From: CAZGXI01 sp964529715
Lineage (GTDB): Bacteria; Chloroflexota; Anaerolineae; Aggregatilineales; Ch27
Direction: 5' to 3'
NCBI GenBank assembly: GCA_964529715.1
Contig: CAZGXI010000001.1
Location: forward strand, 186,001-250,000
Length of the DNA: 64,000 nucleotides
Shown: positions 33,654-41,639 of the stretch, piece by piece
How positions within the stretch are numbered: the first letter of the stretch is position 1
How the letters are laid out: each line of letters opens with the position of its first letter
Notes under the pieces: generated by a model
Seen by the model: the letters and a program-made list of their open reading frames with translations, nothing else
What the model was told of the DNA's origin: nothing
Database searches by the model: none
Made by a program: the position numbers and the translations under genes

Positions 33654-34773
33654 GCGCTACCTCCGCTGAAATCACGAGCATTCGCTCGATTTCAATTCGG
33701 CTCCAATGCTGCCAGCTATCGACTCTTTCAGCGCGCGGTAACAACCAACGTTCCCGCCACCATGCCTGTAACTGCTCAAAAGGACGGTCATAGAACAATG
33801 GCTGGTCGGTACGCCCCTCCATATAGTCTGTCAGGTTAGCGATCAAAGGAAAAAGAAAGATCTCTCGCTTAAGTCCATGTTTGAGCAATTTCTTTGACAG
33901 CCCAAGTTCCCGAAGCGCCCGTACACAAACCTGCCATACGATGCGCGGCCCCACTCCAAACCCACCGCGCTTCACCGGGACCCCTTGTTGCTTCAAAAAC
34001 TCGCACAAAAGGGGGTAAAGTCTTGCCAGGTGGAAGCTGCCAAACCCTTCGGTATAACCAATCGGACAGGCAATGAAAGCCCCCTCATATTTTAAACGAT
34101 TATAGATACTGCTCCGGCCAAACGCGCTGGTGGTCGTCAAGGCCACCAGATATGGCGGCAGTTGGCGTTTTTCCATCTGCGTAATGCGGCAAGCATATCT
34201 ACGCTCATAGGCCTGCCGAACCTCGTTCGCCGCCGCTGCTAGAGCCACTAACTTTCCACCCAATAAATAATTATATGGCGGAATGGCCCCTAATGTAAAA
34301 ACATCCATCGTTTGATTAACCAATTCTATTTTTCGCCCTTCAGGATAGCGAAATAAACGATCTCTCGCAGGAAAATCGATGGGGGGAGATTGCAGTCCTA
34401 AGATTCCTATGAGTTTATTATTTGATCGATCCAAAATCAAAAAGCGCAACCGTCGTCCGTACCCTCGTGTATATGGAAGTGACCATGTTAATCTCGACAA
34501 TCTAAATAAATCAGCATGCCATCCTTCTGTTACTTCAACCAGAGCAGGGTCAATTGCCTTAACGTCTATTTCCTCACCATTTGCGAAGTAATGAGCATAC
34601 TTCGGGTATTTAGCGCAAATCCAATTCTGACTCCGTTCAATTTGATCCCTTACTGCCAGAGCATGTAAAGATCGATAGGCAGCCTTAGAGTCCGCGCTGG
34701 ACAGCGCCAACCCATCTAATTCAGCGATGACCTGCTCGCGCAACTTCTCTGCCGGTTGTACGGCAACACTCAT
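33637..34773 (-). CDS. DruA-like DUF4338 protein
   Basis: 378 residues from the ATG at 34773 (GGGGG 9 nt upstream, inside the end of the preceding gene). After a helical N-terminus, the DUF4338 core shows GRRLRFLILD (106-115), LIGILGLQSP (121-130), a conserved RD (137-138), LGAIPPYNYLLGGKLVAL (161-178) and LVALTTTSAFGRSSIYNRL (209-227). This family includes DruA of the Druantia anti-phage system, whose biochemistry is poorly known; here no DruE helicase is nearby, and NurA and HerA follow instead. The stop lies inside the nurA start region (17-nt overlap). The gene is richer in A/T than its neighbours, which suggests transfer. Confidence 0.85.
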   Translation of the reverse strand: MSVAVQPAEKLREQVIAELDGLALSSADSKAAYRSLHALAVRDQIERSQNWICAKYPKYAHYFANGEEIDVKAIDPALVEVTEGWHADLFRLSRLTWSLPYTRGYGRRLRFLILDRSNNKLIGILGLQSPPIDFPARDRLFRYPEGRKIELVNQTMDVFTLGAIPPYNYLLGGKLVALAAAANEVRQAYERRYACRITQMEKRQLPPYLVALTTTSAFGRSSIYNRLKYEGAFIACPIGYTEGFGSFHLARLYPLLCEFLKQQGVPVKRGGFGVGPRIVWQVCVRALRELGLSKKLLKHGLKREIFLFPLIANLTDYMEGRTDQPLFYDRPFEQLQAWWRERWLLPRAERVDSWQHWSRIEIERMLVISAEVAHDDKC

Positions 34774-34777
34774 CAAA

Positions 34778-35377
34778 TCACACCCCCTTGACCATCGTGG
34801 TATACCTGCCGAAGCCGATGAAGCGCCGCGCCACCTCGACGTTGTGCGTCCTGGTCGGCGCGAAGCCGAACCGCTCGTACAGCGCCCGCGCGCGGGGATT
34901 GGTGTCCACCACATCCAGCCGCACGGATGTATACCCATGCTCACGCGCGTAGGCGCAGACAGCCTCCAGCAACGCCGTGCCGATCCCCTGGCCGCGATAG
35001 GCCGCGTCCACCGCCAGGCCGTCCATCAGCAGTTGGCCAGGCGTCTGCACGCGATGATCAAACCGGATAAGCGTTCCCTTGATCAGCCCCCGCGGCAGCC
35101 CGAATGCACGGATGAACGGGCCGTAGGCCCAGCGGGTCAGCCGCCGTCGCCCCTGATTGAAGCCCGCGATCCCCACCACCTGCCCGCCGATCAGCGCGAC
35201 AATGGCGCAGCCGGGATCGAAGACGCTTTCCAGAATGGCGACGCCGCGCTCCCGGTCCATGAGGAAGCGGAACTTGGGCGCAAAGGCCGCATAAAAAATC
35301 TCCGCCGCGCGCCGCCGCTGATCTTCCGGCAGGCCGAGGCGGATGGTCAGGTCATTTTGTTCCACGCCCGAAGTCAT
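34778..35377 (-). CDS. GNAT family N-acetyltransferase
   Basis: 199 residues from the ATG at 35377 (GGAG 8 nt upstream; an in-frame start at 35422 overlaps the antitoxin-like gene). The acetyl-CoA loop is LLMDGLAVDAAYRGQGIGTA with RGQGIG, and DVVDTNPRARALYERFGF is motif B. The N-terminus (AEIFYAAFAPKFRFLM) resembles members that act on small amines or antibiotics, but the substrate is unknown. It is GC-rich like the core genome and ends 4 bp before the DruA-like gene, so read-through into that cluster is likely. Confidence 0.9.
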   Translation of the reverse strand: MTSGVEQNDLTIRLGLPEDQRRRAAEIFYAAFAPKFRFLMDRERGVAILESVFDPGCAIVALIGGQVVGIAGFNQGRRRLTRWAYGPFIRAFGLPRGLIKGTLIRFDHRVQTPGQLLMDGLAVDAAYRGQGIGTALLEAVCAYAREHGYTSVRLDVVDTNPRARALYERFGFAPTRTHNVEVARRFIGFGRYTTMVKGV

Positions 35378-35400
35378 GGCAATAACTCCAAGGTCAGACT

Positions 35401-35643
35401 TCATGGCAATTGAATGTTCCATGAGTCCGGGTCAACCTGTTCACAGCCTGCCTCGACAGCATCCCGCATTTGCCGCGCATCTTCAGGATCAAGGCTGCCT
35501 GCCAGGTCCATCAGCTCATCGGCAGAAACGCCGATGGGGGATTCCCCGACCAACGCGCGCACAAAATACAGGGCAACCCGCTGCTTTTGAGGGGGTAATT
35601 TATCCAGTTCCTGGAGAATCTGCTCTTGAATTGACTTCACCAT
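35401..35643 (-). CDS. putative antitoxin of a PIN-domain module
   Basis: 80 residues. A helical N-terminus (IQEQILQELDKLPPQKQRVA) is followed by the motif SLDPEDARQMRDAVEAGCEQ, then VDPDSWN at the end; I associate this tail with small proteins next to PIN toxins. It lies 29 bp downstream of the PIN gene on the same strand, reverse of the usual antitoxin-first order. No DNA-binding fold is obvious, so it may neutralise by wrapping the toxin only. Confidence 0.65.
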   Translation of the reverse strand: MVKSIQEQILQELDKLPPQKQRVALYFVRALVGESPIGVSADELMDLAGSLDPEDARQMRDAVEAGCEQVDPDSWNIQLP

Positions 35644-35672
35644 CTGGCTGCTCCCTTACAAAGCTAAAATCG

Positions 35673-36071
35673 CTACCACACCTCGACCCACAACCCCTCG
35701 ACGAGTTTTGACATAATTTTAAAGTGCTTGTCACGTGATAGCACGGGTAGCGTGTATTGAACTGCCGTCGCTGCAATCCACATATCATTATCAGGCATCG
35801 GACGGCCTTTTGCTTCCAACACCTGCTTGATCTCTCCGTAATACTGTGCCGTTTCCACATCACAGGAAAGAACCGTGCATTTGGCTGCAAAAGCATCTAC
35901 ACGTGCCAGATTGACCGACACACGACCCGATTTGCGGGCGCCGTAACAAAGCTCGCCCAAAACAATACTTGAAATCGTAACATAACTCCCCGTAAGGCGC
36001 TGCAGAACCTCAGAATCGCCTTCCATGAAGGCAATAGCCGCATTGGTATCCAAGAGAAGGCTTTCCGACAT
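35673..36071 (-). CDS. PIN-domain ribonuclease, VapC-type toxin
   Basis: 132 residues from the ATG at 36071, with AAGGA 8 nt upstream (a GTG one codon earlier is open). The acidic residues of the PIN active site are present: Asp in SLLLDTNAAIAF, Glu in IVLGELCYGA, Asp in MPDNDMWIAATA and Asp in VLSRDKHF. Size and motifs match VapC toxins that cut tRNA or rRNA. The 80-residue gene downstream is the likely antitoxin. The unusual order means the toxin is translated first, so the antitoxin must be more strongly expressed or more stable than normal. Confidence 0.9.
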   Translation of the reverse strand: MSESLLLDTNAAIAFMEGDSEVLQRLTGSYVTISSIVLGELCYGARKSGRVSVNLARVDAFAAKCTVLSCDVETAQYYGEIKQVLEAKGRPMPDNDMWIAATAVQYTLPVLSRDKHFKIMSKLVEGLWVEVW

Positions 36072-36124
36072 CACAGTTATCCTTCCGCAGCAAAAAGTGC
36101 CGCGCCACTAACAGCAGCGCGCGC

Positions 36125-36544
36125 TCATTTGTGGATCGCGTCCAGCGTGATCTTGTGGGGAACGATCTTGCAGATGATGCGCGTCTCCCGGAACCGCTTT
36201 TCGGCGGGAAAGACGTATCCGTAATAGGCCGGATGGCGCGTGTACTGCCGCGTGATCTGATCCAGGTGTTCCAACGCGCCCTCCTCCGTGATCTCGACCT
36301 CGCCCCGGATTTCGATCCAGCGGCCCACGTCCTGCGGATCGATCACCAGCAGAGATACTTTGGGGTTGGCCTGCATGTTCCTGCCCTTCTGCCGCTCCCG
36401 CGTGGTGTTCACCCGCACGCAGTCGCCGTCGAGATCGCACCACACCAGGCTGGACTGCGGCTGTCCGTCGGGCATCAGCGTGGTCAACACGCCGGGAATC
36501 GGCTTTTCCAACAGATCGCGGTGCGAATCCGGGATCGTCACCAT
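36125..36544 (-). CDS. PPOX class F420/FMN-dependent protein (1)
   Basis: 139 residues of the pyridoxamine-5'-phosphate oxidase-like split-barrel family. Motifs are GVLTTLMPDGQPQSSLVW, VRVNTTRERQKGRNMQANP (phosphate-contacting Arg/Lys), and IEIRGEVEITEEGALEHLD. The C-terminus KIVPHKITLDAIHK fits the actinobacterial-type F420-dependent reductases of ~135-150 residues. Reaction likely reduction of a small substrate by F420H2 or FMNH2; cofactor not decided by sequence. A related gene lies 16 bp upstream, probably from tandem duplication. Confidence 0.88.
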   Translation of the reverse strand: MVTIPDSHRDLLEKPIPGVLTTLMPDGQPQSSLVWCDLDGDCVRVNTTRERQKGRNMQANPKVSLLVIDPQDVGRWIEIRGEVEITEEGALEHLDQITRQYTRHPAYYGYVFPAEKRFRETRIICKIVPHKITLDAIHK

Positions 36545-36560
36545 CGCCAGCGCCCCTTTC

Positions 36561-36983
36561 TCAGCGCGCGTCCAGCGTCACGACGCGCGTCGGCAAAATC
36601 TTACAGATGACCGGCACCTCGCGCTCCTTGAGTTCGGCGGGCACACACGCGCCGAAGTACGGCGACGCGCCAGTGTACCGCTCCGAGAGCCGGTCCAGAT
36701 GTTCCAGCGCCCCGACCTCAGTCATCTCCACCACCGTGCCGCGCACTTCGAGCGAGCGCAGCGGCTCCCGCACGTCGAAGGCCAACAGTGTAACCTTCGG
36801 GTTGGCGCGCATGTTGCGCTCTTTACGAAAGCCCCGCATGGTGTTCACCAGGACGTAAGTCCCATCGTAATCCACCCAGACGACCGTCGTCTGCGGCTGG
36901 CCATCAGGCATGACGGTCGTCAGCGCGGCGCAGGTCTTGCCGCACAGCAGGTCGAGAAATTCGTCGGGAATCGCTGCCGCCAT
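36561..36983 (-). CDS. PPOX class F420/FMN-dependent protein (2)
   Basis: 140 residues from the ATG at 36983, with AGGAGG upstream. Same split-barrel family as the next gene, about 40 percent alike by eye: CAALTTVMPDGQPQTTVVW, NTMRGFRKERNMRANP, VRGTVVEMTEVGALEHLDR, and the same ending CKILPTRVVTLDAR. The paralogues are 16 bp apart and co-directional. Their slightly different central loops (YFGACVP against YGYVFP) may reflect different substrates. Confidence 0.88.
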   Translation of the reverse strand: MAAAIPDEFLDLLCGKTCAALTTVMPDGQPQTTVVWVDYDGTYVLVNTMRGFRKERNMRANPKVTLLAFDVREPLRSLEVRGTVVEMTEVGALEHLDRLSERYTGASPYFGACVPAELKEREVPVICKILPTRVVTLDAR

Positions 36984-37044
36984 GTGATCGCCTCCTCGTG
37001 ATGTCTGGTCCAATCCCTTTTACGCAGAGGCCGCGCCCCGCGTT

Positions 37045-38259
37045 TCATCCCTCCGCCAGCCAATCATCCTCGTCGTAGGCGGGCAGCTCGCAGCGCAGCG
37101 GCTTATCCTGTCGCCAGCCGAAGGCATAACCCGCCTGGATGAGCTGGTGAATCTCGCTCGTGCCCTCGTAGATCACTTCGCCTTTGGCGTTGCGCAGGTA
37201 GCGTTCCACGTCGTACTCGTCTGTGTAGCCATAAGCGCCGTAAATCTGCACCGCGTCCAGCGCCGCCTGCATGGCGTGATCAGTGGCGAACCACTTGAAC
37301 AGGCTCGTCTCGCGCGTGTTACGGATACCCCGGTTCTTCAGCCAGCCGACCCGGCAGCCGAGCAAAAACGCGGCGTCGTAGCCCTGCTGCATCAGGGCGA
37401 TCTTCTGCTGCACCAACTGATGCCCGGCAATCGGCTTGCCGAATGCCTGCCGCTCCTGGGCATACTTCACGCTGTCCTCCAGGCAGGCGCGGATCAGGCC
37501 CGCCGCGCCAAAACCGACCGTGTAGCGCCCGTTGTCCAGTGCGCTCATGCCGATGTAAAAGCCCTCGCCCTCTTCGCCCAGCCGATCTTCGACCGGCACT
37601 TCCACATCGGCGAAGTGCACCCACCCGGTCGAACCGGCGCGCACGCCCAGCTTGCCGTGTAGATCGCCCGTCGTGACGCCTTTGGCCTCTCGCGCCACCA
37701 GGAAGGCGCTCATCCCCCGGTGGGGCGGATCGGCGTGTGGGTCGTGCTTAGCGATCACCAGGAAGTGATCGGCCTTGCTGGCGAGGCTGATCCAGGTCTT
37801 TTCGCCGTTGAGCACATACACGTCTCCGGCACGGCGGGCGGTGGCCTTCATGGCGGCCACATCGCTGCCCACGTCCGGCTCGGTCTGTGCGAAGGCGGCG
37901 ATCTTCTCACCGCGCGCCTGCGGCGCAAGCCAGCGTCGCTTCTGATCCTCCGTGCCCCACTGGAAGATCGCCAGGCTGTTGAGCGCCACGTGCACCGACA
38001 GGATCACGCGCAGGTAGCTGTCCACACGCTCCAGTTCTTCGCACACCAGGCCGAGCGTCAGGTAATCGAAGCCCTGGCCACCGTAGCGCACCGGCAGGCA
38101 CAGACCGAGCAAGCCCAGTTCTGCCATGCGCGGCAGCACGCGGGGGTTCAACTGTTGGCTACGATCCCACTCCTTGAGCGTGGGATACACCTCGCGGCGC
38201 GCGAAGTCGCGGGCCACCTGCCGCGCGGCGATCTGTTCTTCGGAAAAGGTGAAATCCAT
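37045..38259 (-). CDS. acyl-CoA dehydrogenase
   Basis: 404 residues from the ATG at 38259 (GGAGG upstream). The three-domain layout is complete: N-terminal helices starting MDFTFSEEQIAARQVARDFA, the beta-domain with AFAQTEPDVGSDVAAMKATA and LNGEKTWISLASKADHFLV (FAD site), and the C-terminal helices with RQAFGKPIAGHQLVQQKIAL and QIYGAYGYTDEYDVERYLRN. YEGTSEIHQLIQ carries the Glu at the catalytic-base position of short-chain/glutaryl-type enzymes. Electrons go to EtfAB, coded at 28.9-30.7 kb. Chain-length preference cannot be read with certainty; the sequence resembles glutaryl-CoA/short-chain dehydrogenases. Confidence 0.95.
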   Translation of the reverse strand: MDFTFSEEQIAARQVARDFARREVYPTLKEWDRSQQLNPRVLPRMAELGLLGLCLPVRYGGQGFDYLTLGLVCEELERVDSYLRVILSVHVALNSLAIFQWGTEDQKRRWLAPQARGEKIAAFAQTEPDVGSDVAAMKATARRAGDVYVLNGEKTWISLASKADHFLVIAKHDPHADPPHRGMSAFLVAREAKGVTTGDLHGKLGVRAGSTGWVHFADVEVPVEDRLGEEGEGFYIGMSALDNGRYTVGFGAAGLIRACLEDSVKYAQERQAFGKPIAGHQLVQQKIALMQQGYDAAFLLGCRVGWLKNRGIRNTRETSLFKWFATDHAMQAALDAVQIYGAYGYTDEYDVERYLRNAKGEVIYEGTSEIHQLIQAGYAFGWRQDKPLRCELPAYDEDDWLAEG

Positions 38260-38309
38260 CGGGAAAACCGCCTCCGGGGCTATGCTGTCGGCGCGGAACA
38301 CCAGGGATG

Positions 38310-38357
38310 ATTATAGCGGAGACGGCGGCTTGTCTCATCTTTCAACGTGAATATACT
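38310..38357. promoter_or_regulatory. divergent promoter pair
   Basis: Plus strand: TTGTCT (38330-38335), 16-nt spacer, TATACT (38352-38357), serving the TPR gene at 38391. Minus strand: TATAAT (38310-38315), 51 nt before the acyl-CoA dehydrogenase ATG, with no clear -35. Confidence 0.55.
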
Positions 38358-38390
38358 CAAAAGGTAGTGCAGCAACGAGACAGAACACGC

Positions 38391-39845
38391 ATGAGCACTC
38401 CCCTTTCTCCCGCCGAAAAGCAGTACCGCGCCGGGATCGACGCCTTCAAACACGGCGACACCCGCCGCGCCCGCGCCGCCGGCGGCCAGGCCGTCCGCCT
38501 TGACCCGCGCCACGCCCAGGCCTGGCTTGCGCTGGTGACGGTCGCCACCGACCCCGGCGAGCAGCTCTACTGCCTGCACCGCGCCGGCGTGCTGCTGCCG
38601 GGGGATCAGCGCGTGCAGGAGAGCTACCGGGAGATCAAGGCGCGCTTTCCCCAGGCGCAGGAGCGCCCGTTGCCGGAAGTCGCGTCCCCGGCGGAAAAAT
38701 TGCGCGCCGCCGCAGACCGCCGCGCCGCGCCCGCCGCCGATCCCTTCGCCCCGGCCCTGCCCACCCGCAAGCCGATCCGCAGCCTGGACACGTCCGAGGC
38801 GCTGCGCCAGGCCGCCCGGCTGCGCAAGAAGAACGACGAAGAGGCTGCGCTGCGCATCTACCTGGACATCCTGCGCGAAGACCCCGCCCAGCAGGAAGCC
38901 ACCGCTGAGGCCGTGCAGATTTTTTCCCGCCGCAAACAGGTGATCGAGGCGATTGAGGTGCTGGAAGGCAGCCTCATCGCAGGCAACCGCGACCCCGGCG
39001 CGCTGATCTCCCTGGCGGAACTGCAACTGCACATCCGCAGCGGCAATCCCTGGGGTCTGCTGGCAGACCTGCGCGCCATGCCGGACGTCAAAGCCGCTCA
39101 ACTGCTGCGCGCCGCTAATCTCTACTGGAAGTACGGCCAGGATGGGGCCGCCTTCGCCACGCTGCATGAGGCCGAACAGCGCGATCCTCGCCACCAGCCC
39201 ACGCTGCTGCGGCTGGCCGAACTCTACCGCGAGACCGGCCAGGAGGACCGCGCCCGCACTTATTTTCAGCGCACGGTGGACCTGGGTGCGCGCTCGGAGG
39301 CAGGCAAAACAGCCCAGGACATTCTACTAGAAGAAGCGCCCTACATCCCGCGCTTCGTGCAGACGCATCTGGCCTACGCCCTGCGCGAAGTGCTGGGCGT
39401 GGCGATCCTCTTTCTGCTGCTGGCGGCGCTAGACGCCGGGCTGAACTTCGCCCGCATCGACGCGGCAGGGTGGATCGGCGTCGGGATAAGCGTGCTGGGC
39501 GGCTACCTGGCGGTGACGGCCACGTCCTCCCCGGCGCAGGGCATTTTTGCACCGCTGCTGCGGGAGCCAGGCAAAGCCAAGCGGGAAGATCGGCCCCGGC
39601 GCGCGCGCGGCAGTGCGCCGCCCTCGCTGTCTACGGTAGAAGATGAGCCGTTGCCCATGCTACCCATACCGGTGCGCGTGCTGATGGGCGTGGTCGGCGG
39701 GTTGCTGCTGATCCTGGCGGCGACGCTGGTATTGCAACATAGCCTGGCAAGCACACAGGCTGCCCTCGGAACCGTCAACCAGGGGCGCGTGCCCGACGTG
39801 GTGCTCGACCTGATGGATCAACTGTCGCGCATCTTCGGCCCCTGA
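38391..39845 (+). CDS. TPR-repeat membrane protein
   Basis: 484 residues from the ATG at 38391. TPR-like helical repeats cover residues 1-60 (YRAGIDAFKHGDTRRARAAG, VRLDPRHAQAWLALV) and about 150-310 (EEAALRIYLDILREDPAQQE, PTLLRLAELYRETGQEDRAR). Two or three membrane segments follow (about 350-395 and 425-450), with a short Pro-rich loop between and a final external helix. Such proteins usually serve as scaffolds; the partner is unknown. The rhomboid protease gene starts 24 bp after its stop on the same strand, so they may be co-expressed. Confidence 0.82.
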   Translation: MSTPLSPAEKQYRAGIDAFKHGDTRRARAAGGQAVRLDPRHAQAWLALVTVATDPGEQLYCLHRAGVLLPGDQRVQESYREIKARFPQAQERPLPEVASPAEKLRAAADRRAAPAADPFAPALPTRKPIRSLDTSEALRQAARLRKKNDEEAALRIYLDILREDPAQQEATAEAVQIFSRRKQVIEAIEVLEGSLIAGNRDPGALISLAELQLHIRSGNPWGLLADLRAMPDVKAAQLLRAANLYWKYGQDGAAFATLHEAEQRDPRHQPTLLRLAELYRETGQEDRARTYFQRTVDLGARSEAGKTAQDILLEEAPYIPRFVQTHLAYALREVLGVAILFLLLAALDAGLNFARIDAAGWIGVGISVLGGYLAVTATSSPAQGIFAPLLREPGKAKREDRPRRARGSAPPSLSTVEDEPLPMLPIPVRVLMGVVGGLLLILAATLVLQHSLASTQAALGTVNQGRVPDVVLDLMDQLSRIFGP

Positions 39846-39869
39846 TGGCCACCCTCCCCGGAGTACCCC

Positions 39870-40622
39870 ATGTATCCCCTACCCGTCGGTGATACGACCC
39901 GCGTCCGCTACCGGAGCTTTCCGCTGATCACGGTGCTGCTGATCGTAATCAACGTCCTGGTGTGGTTCTACGTCAACGTCATTCTGAGCTGGCGAACGAC
40001 CCTGCTCTGGCCGGGCGAATCTTTCAACGATGGCGTCGTGGCCCGCCTGCTGTTCGGCACGGTCCCCTACGCCGTGCAGACGCAGCAGGGCATCGGCGCG
40101 CTGAGCACCATCACGGCGACCTTCATGCACGCGCCGGGCATTCTGCACATCTTCGGCAACATGGTGTTTCTGTGGGCCTTCGGGCGGCGCATCGAAGACG
40201 CCTGCGGGCCGGCGCGCTTTTTGCTGTTCTACCTGTTGGCCGGGCTGATCGCCAGCGCGGCCAGCGTGTTCATCCGGGGCGGCGGCGCGGTAGACCGGTT
40301 CATCCCCGGCATCGGGGCCAGCGGCGCCATTGCGGGCGTGATGGGCGCCTTCCTGGTGCTGTTCCCCGGCACGATCATCACCACCGTGATCCTGATCGGC
40401 GTCATCCCCATCCCGATCCGCATCCCGATCCCGGCCCTTATCTACCTGGTATGGTGGCTGGCCCAGCAGATCGTCCCCACGCTCCAGATCGTCCAGGGCA
40501 GCGACCCCGGTTATACGACCGACTTCGTGGCGCACCTGGCGGGGTTCTTCGGTGGGCTGCTGATCTTCCTGTTCGTGCGCAAAGATTTGCTCTACCGCTA
40601 CCTCAGCGGCGCGAAGCTGTAA
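39870..40622 (+). CDS. rhomboid family intramembrane serine protease
   Basis: 250 residues with six or seven membrane segments. The catalytic Ser is in GIGASGAIAGVMGAF (GxSG), and the catalytic His is in DFVAHLAGFFGGLLIF on the last helix. ATFMHAPGILHIFGNMVFLW carries the conserved His/Asn residues of helix 2 that form the oxyanion hole, and FGRRIEDACGPARFLLFY is the usual loop. All active-site residues are present, so proteolysis of membrane proteins is expected. The short cytosolic N-terminus (MYPLPVGDTTRVRYRSFP) is typical of bacterial members. Substrate unknown. Confidence 0.94.
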   Translation: MYPLPVGDTTRVRYRSFPLITVLLIVINVLVWFYVNVILSWRTTLLWPGESFNDGVVARLLFGTVPYAVQTQQGIGALSTITATFMHAPGILHIFGNMVFLWAFGRRIEDACGPARFLLFYLLAGLIASAASVFIRGGGAVDRFIPGIGASGAIAGVMGAFLVLFPGTIITTVILIGVIPIPIRIPIPALIYLVWWLAQQIVPTLQIVQGSDPGYTTDFVAHLAGFFGGLLIFLFVRKDLLYRYLSGAKL

Positions 40623-40640
40623 GCGGCAGGCAAGAAATCT

Positions 40641-40669
40641 TGGCGTTTTGGTAGTTAAGAGTTATGATC
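40641..40669 (+). promoter_or_regulatory. sigma-70 type promoter
   Basis: TTGGCG (40641-40646), a 17-nt spacer, TATGAT (40664-40669). It precedes the GTG start at 40704 and probably drives the seven-gene rightward run to 45277. Confidence 0.55.
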
Positions 40670-40703
40670 AGGGTGGCAGAAATCTGATTCTGAGGGAACC
40701 ACT

Positions 40704-41639
40704 GTGTCCGACGCCAAACACGATCGGGTTTACCTGGACCCGCACGACCCGGAAGAATCGCTGCGCCAGCTTCAGCAAGTCTACGATCTGGATGATGCGG
40801 CGCTGCCGATGTTGCGGCGCATCCTGGCGCTGTACCCGCGTCCGGTGCTGCTCTACGTAGACGAGGCCACCGCCCTGCAACTGGTCGATAATCCCCTGGT
40901 CGATCACTTCACCTTCAACATCCAGACTGACGAACTGGTGCTCTTTTCCCGCGACCCGATGACGTTCGTCGATGCCCTGGTGGAAATGGCAATGTACTTG
41001 GCCGGGTTCGTCACCCTGATGGGCGTGGAAGATACCTGGATGATCGAGTTCACCATCGGCGCCTGGAAGCCGGTCAGGAACCACATCAAGCGGCGGCTGG
41101 GCATCCCGGTCGAAGATCAGCCGCGCTACATCATCGGCCTGCCACCCGCGCCGGAGGACGCCCCGCTGGAAGACCCTTACCCCTTCCGCACCCTGGTTTC
41201 GCAGTTGGACGTGGGGTCGTTCACCCAGATGATCCGGCTGGCCGCGCGTGACGACGTGGAAGTGAGCTTTCCCCAGGGAACCGATCCGCGCGTGATCGAG
41301 GTGTATGTGCGCGCCAAGACGGCCATGTATCAGGTAGCCGACGGTTTGGACCTGAACGACTGGCGCGAGTTCAACCGGCGGCTGCTGGCGACCGTGCAGC
41401 AGTTGGACGAGGAATACCAGCCGCATCGCCTGCCGATCCCGCTGTGGTGGCAGCGGTTGCAAGACGCGCAGAACGCCGCATCGGAATTCACCCCCAGCAG
41501 CGACCGCGCCCCTGCTCTGCCCGACGATCTGGCGGACAACCGCTCCGCGCCGCCGGAGGCGGACCAGGGCGAGCGGTGGAACCCGTTTGAGGAGTTCATC
41601 GCGGGGCTGTTCGGGGATGATGAGGAGTACCTTTCATGA
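40704..41639 (+). CDS. conserved hypothetical protein
   Basis: 311 residues from GTG 40704 (GAGGGA upstream). I do not recognise the family. Residues 1-240 look like a globular alpha/beta domain with acidic surface (YLDPHDPEESLRQLQQVYDL, MEMAMYLAGFVTLMGVEDTW-like central hydrophobic part). A Pro/Asp-rich linker follows, and the end (WNPFEEFIAGLFGDDEEYLS) is an acidic amphipathic tail. No signal peptide or membrane segment. It is the first gene of a run of seven plus-strand genes and overlaps the following GNAT gene by 4 nt. Confidence 0.75.
   Translation: MSDAKHDRVYLDPHDPEESLRQLQQVYDLDDAALPMLRRILALYPRPVLLYVDEATALQLVDNPLVDHFTFNIQTDELVLFSRDPMTFVDALVEMAMYLAGFVTLMGVEDTWMIEFTIGAWKPVRNHIKRRLGIPVEDQPRYIIGLPPAPEDAPLEDPYPFRTLVSQLDVGSFTQMIRLAARDDVEVSFPQGTDPRVIEVYVRAKTAMYQVADGLDLNDWREFNRRLLATVQQLDEEYQPHRLPIPLWWQRLQDAQNAASEFTPSSDRAPALPDDLADNRSAPPEADQGERWNPFEEFIAGLFGDDEEYLS

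Noticed and set aside
30670..34773. Classical Druantia system
   Set aside because: Only the DruA-like protein is present; no DruE-type large helicase or other Druantia genes are found on either side.
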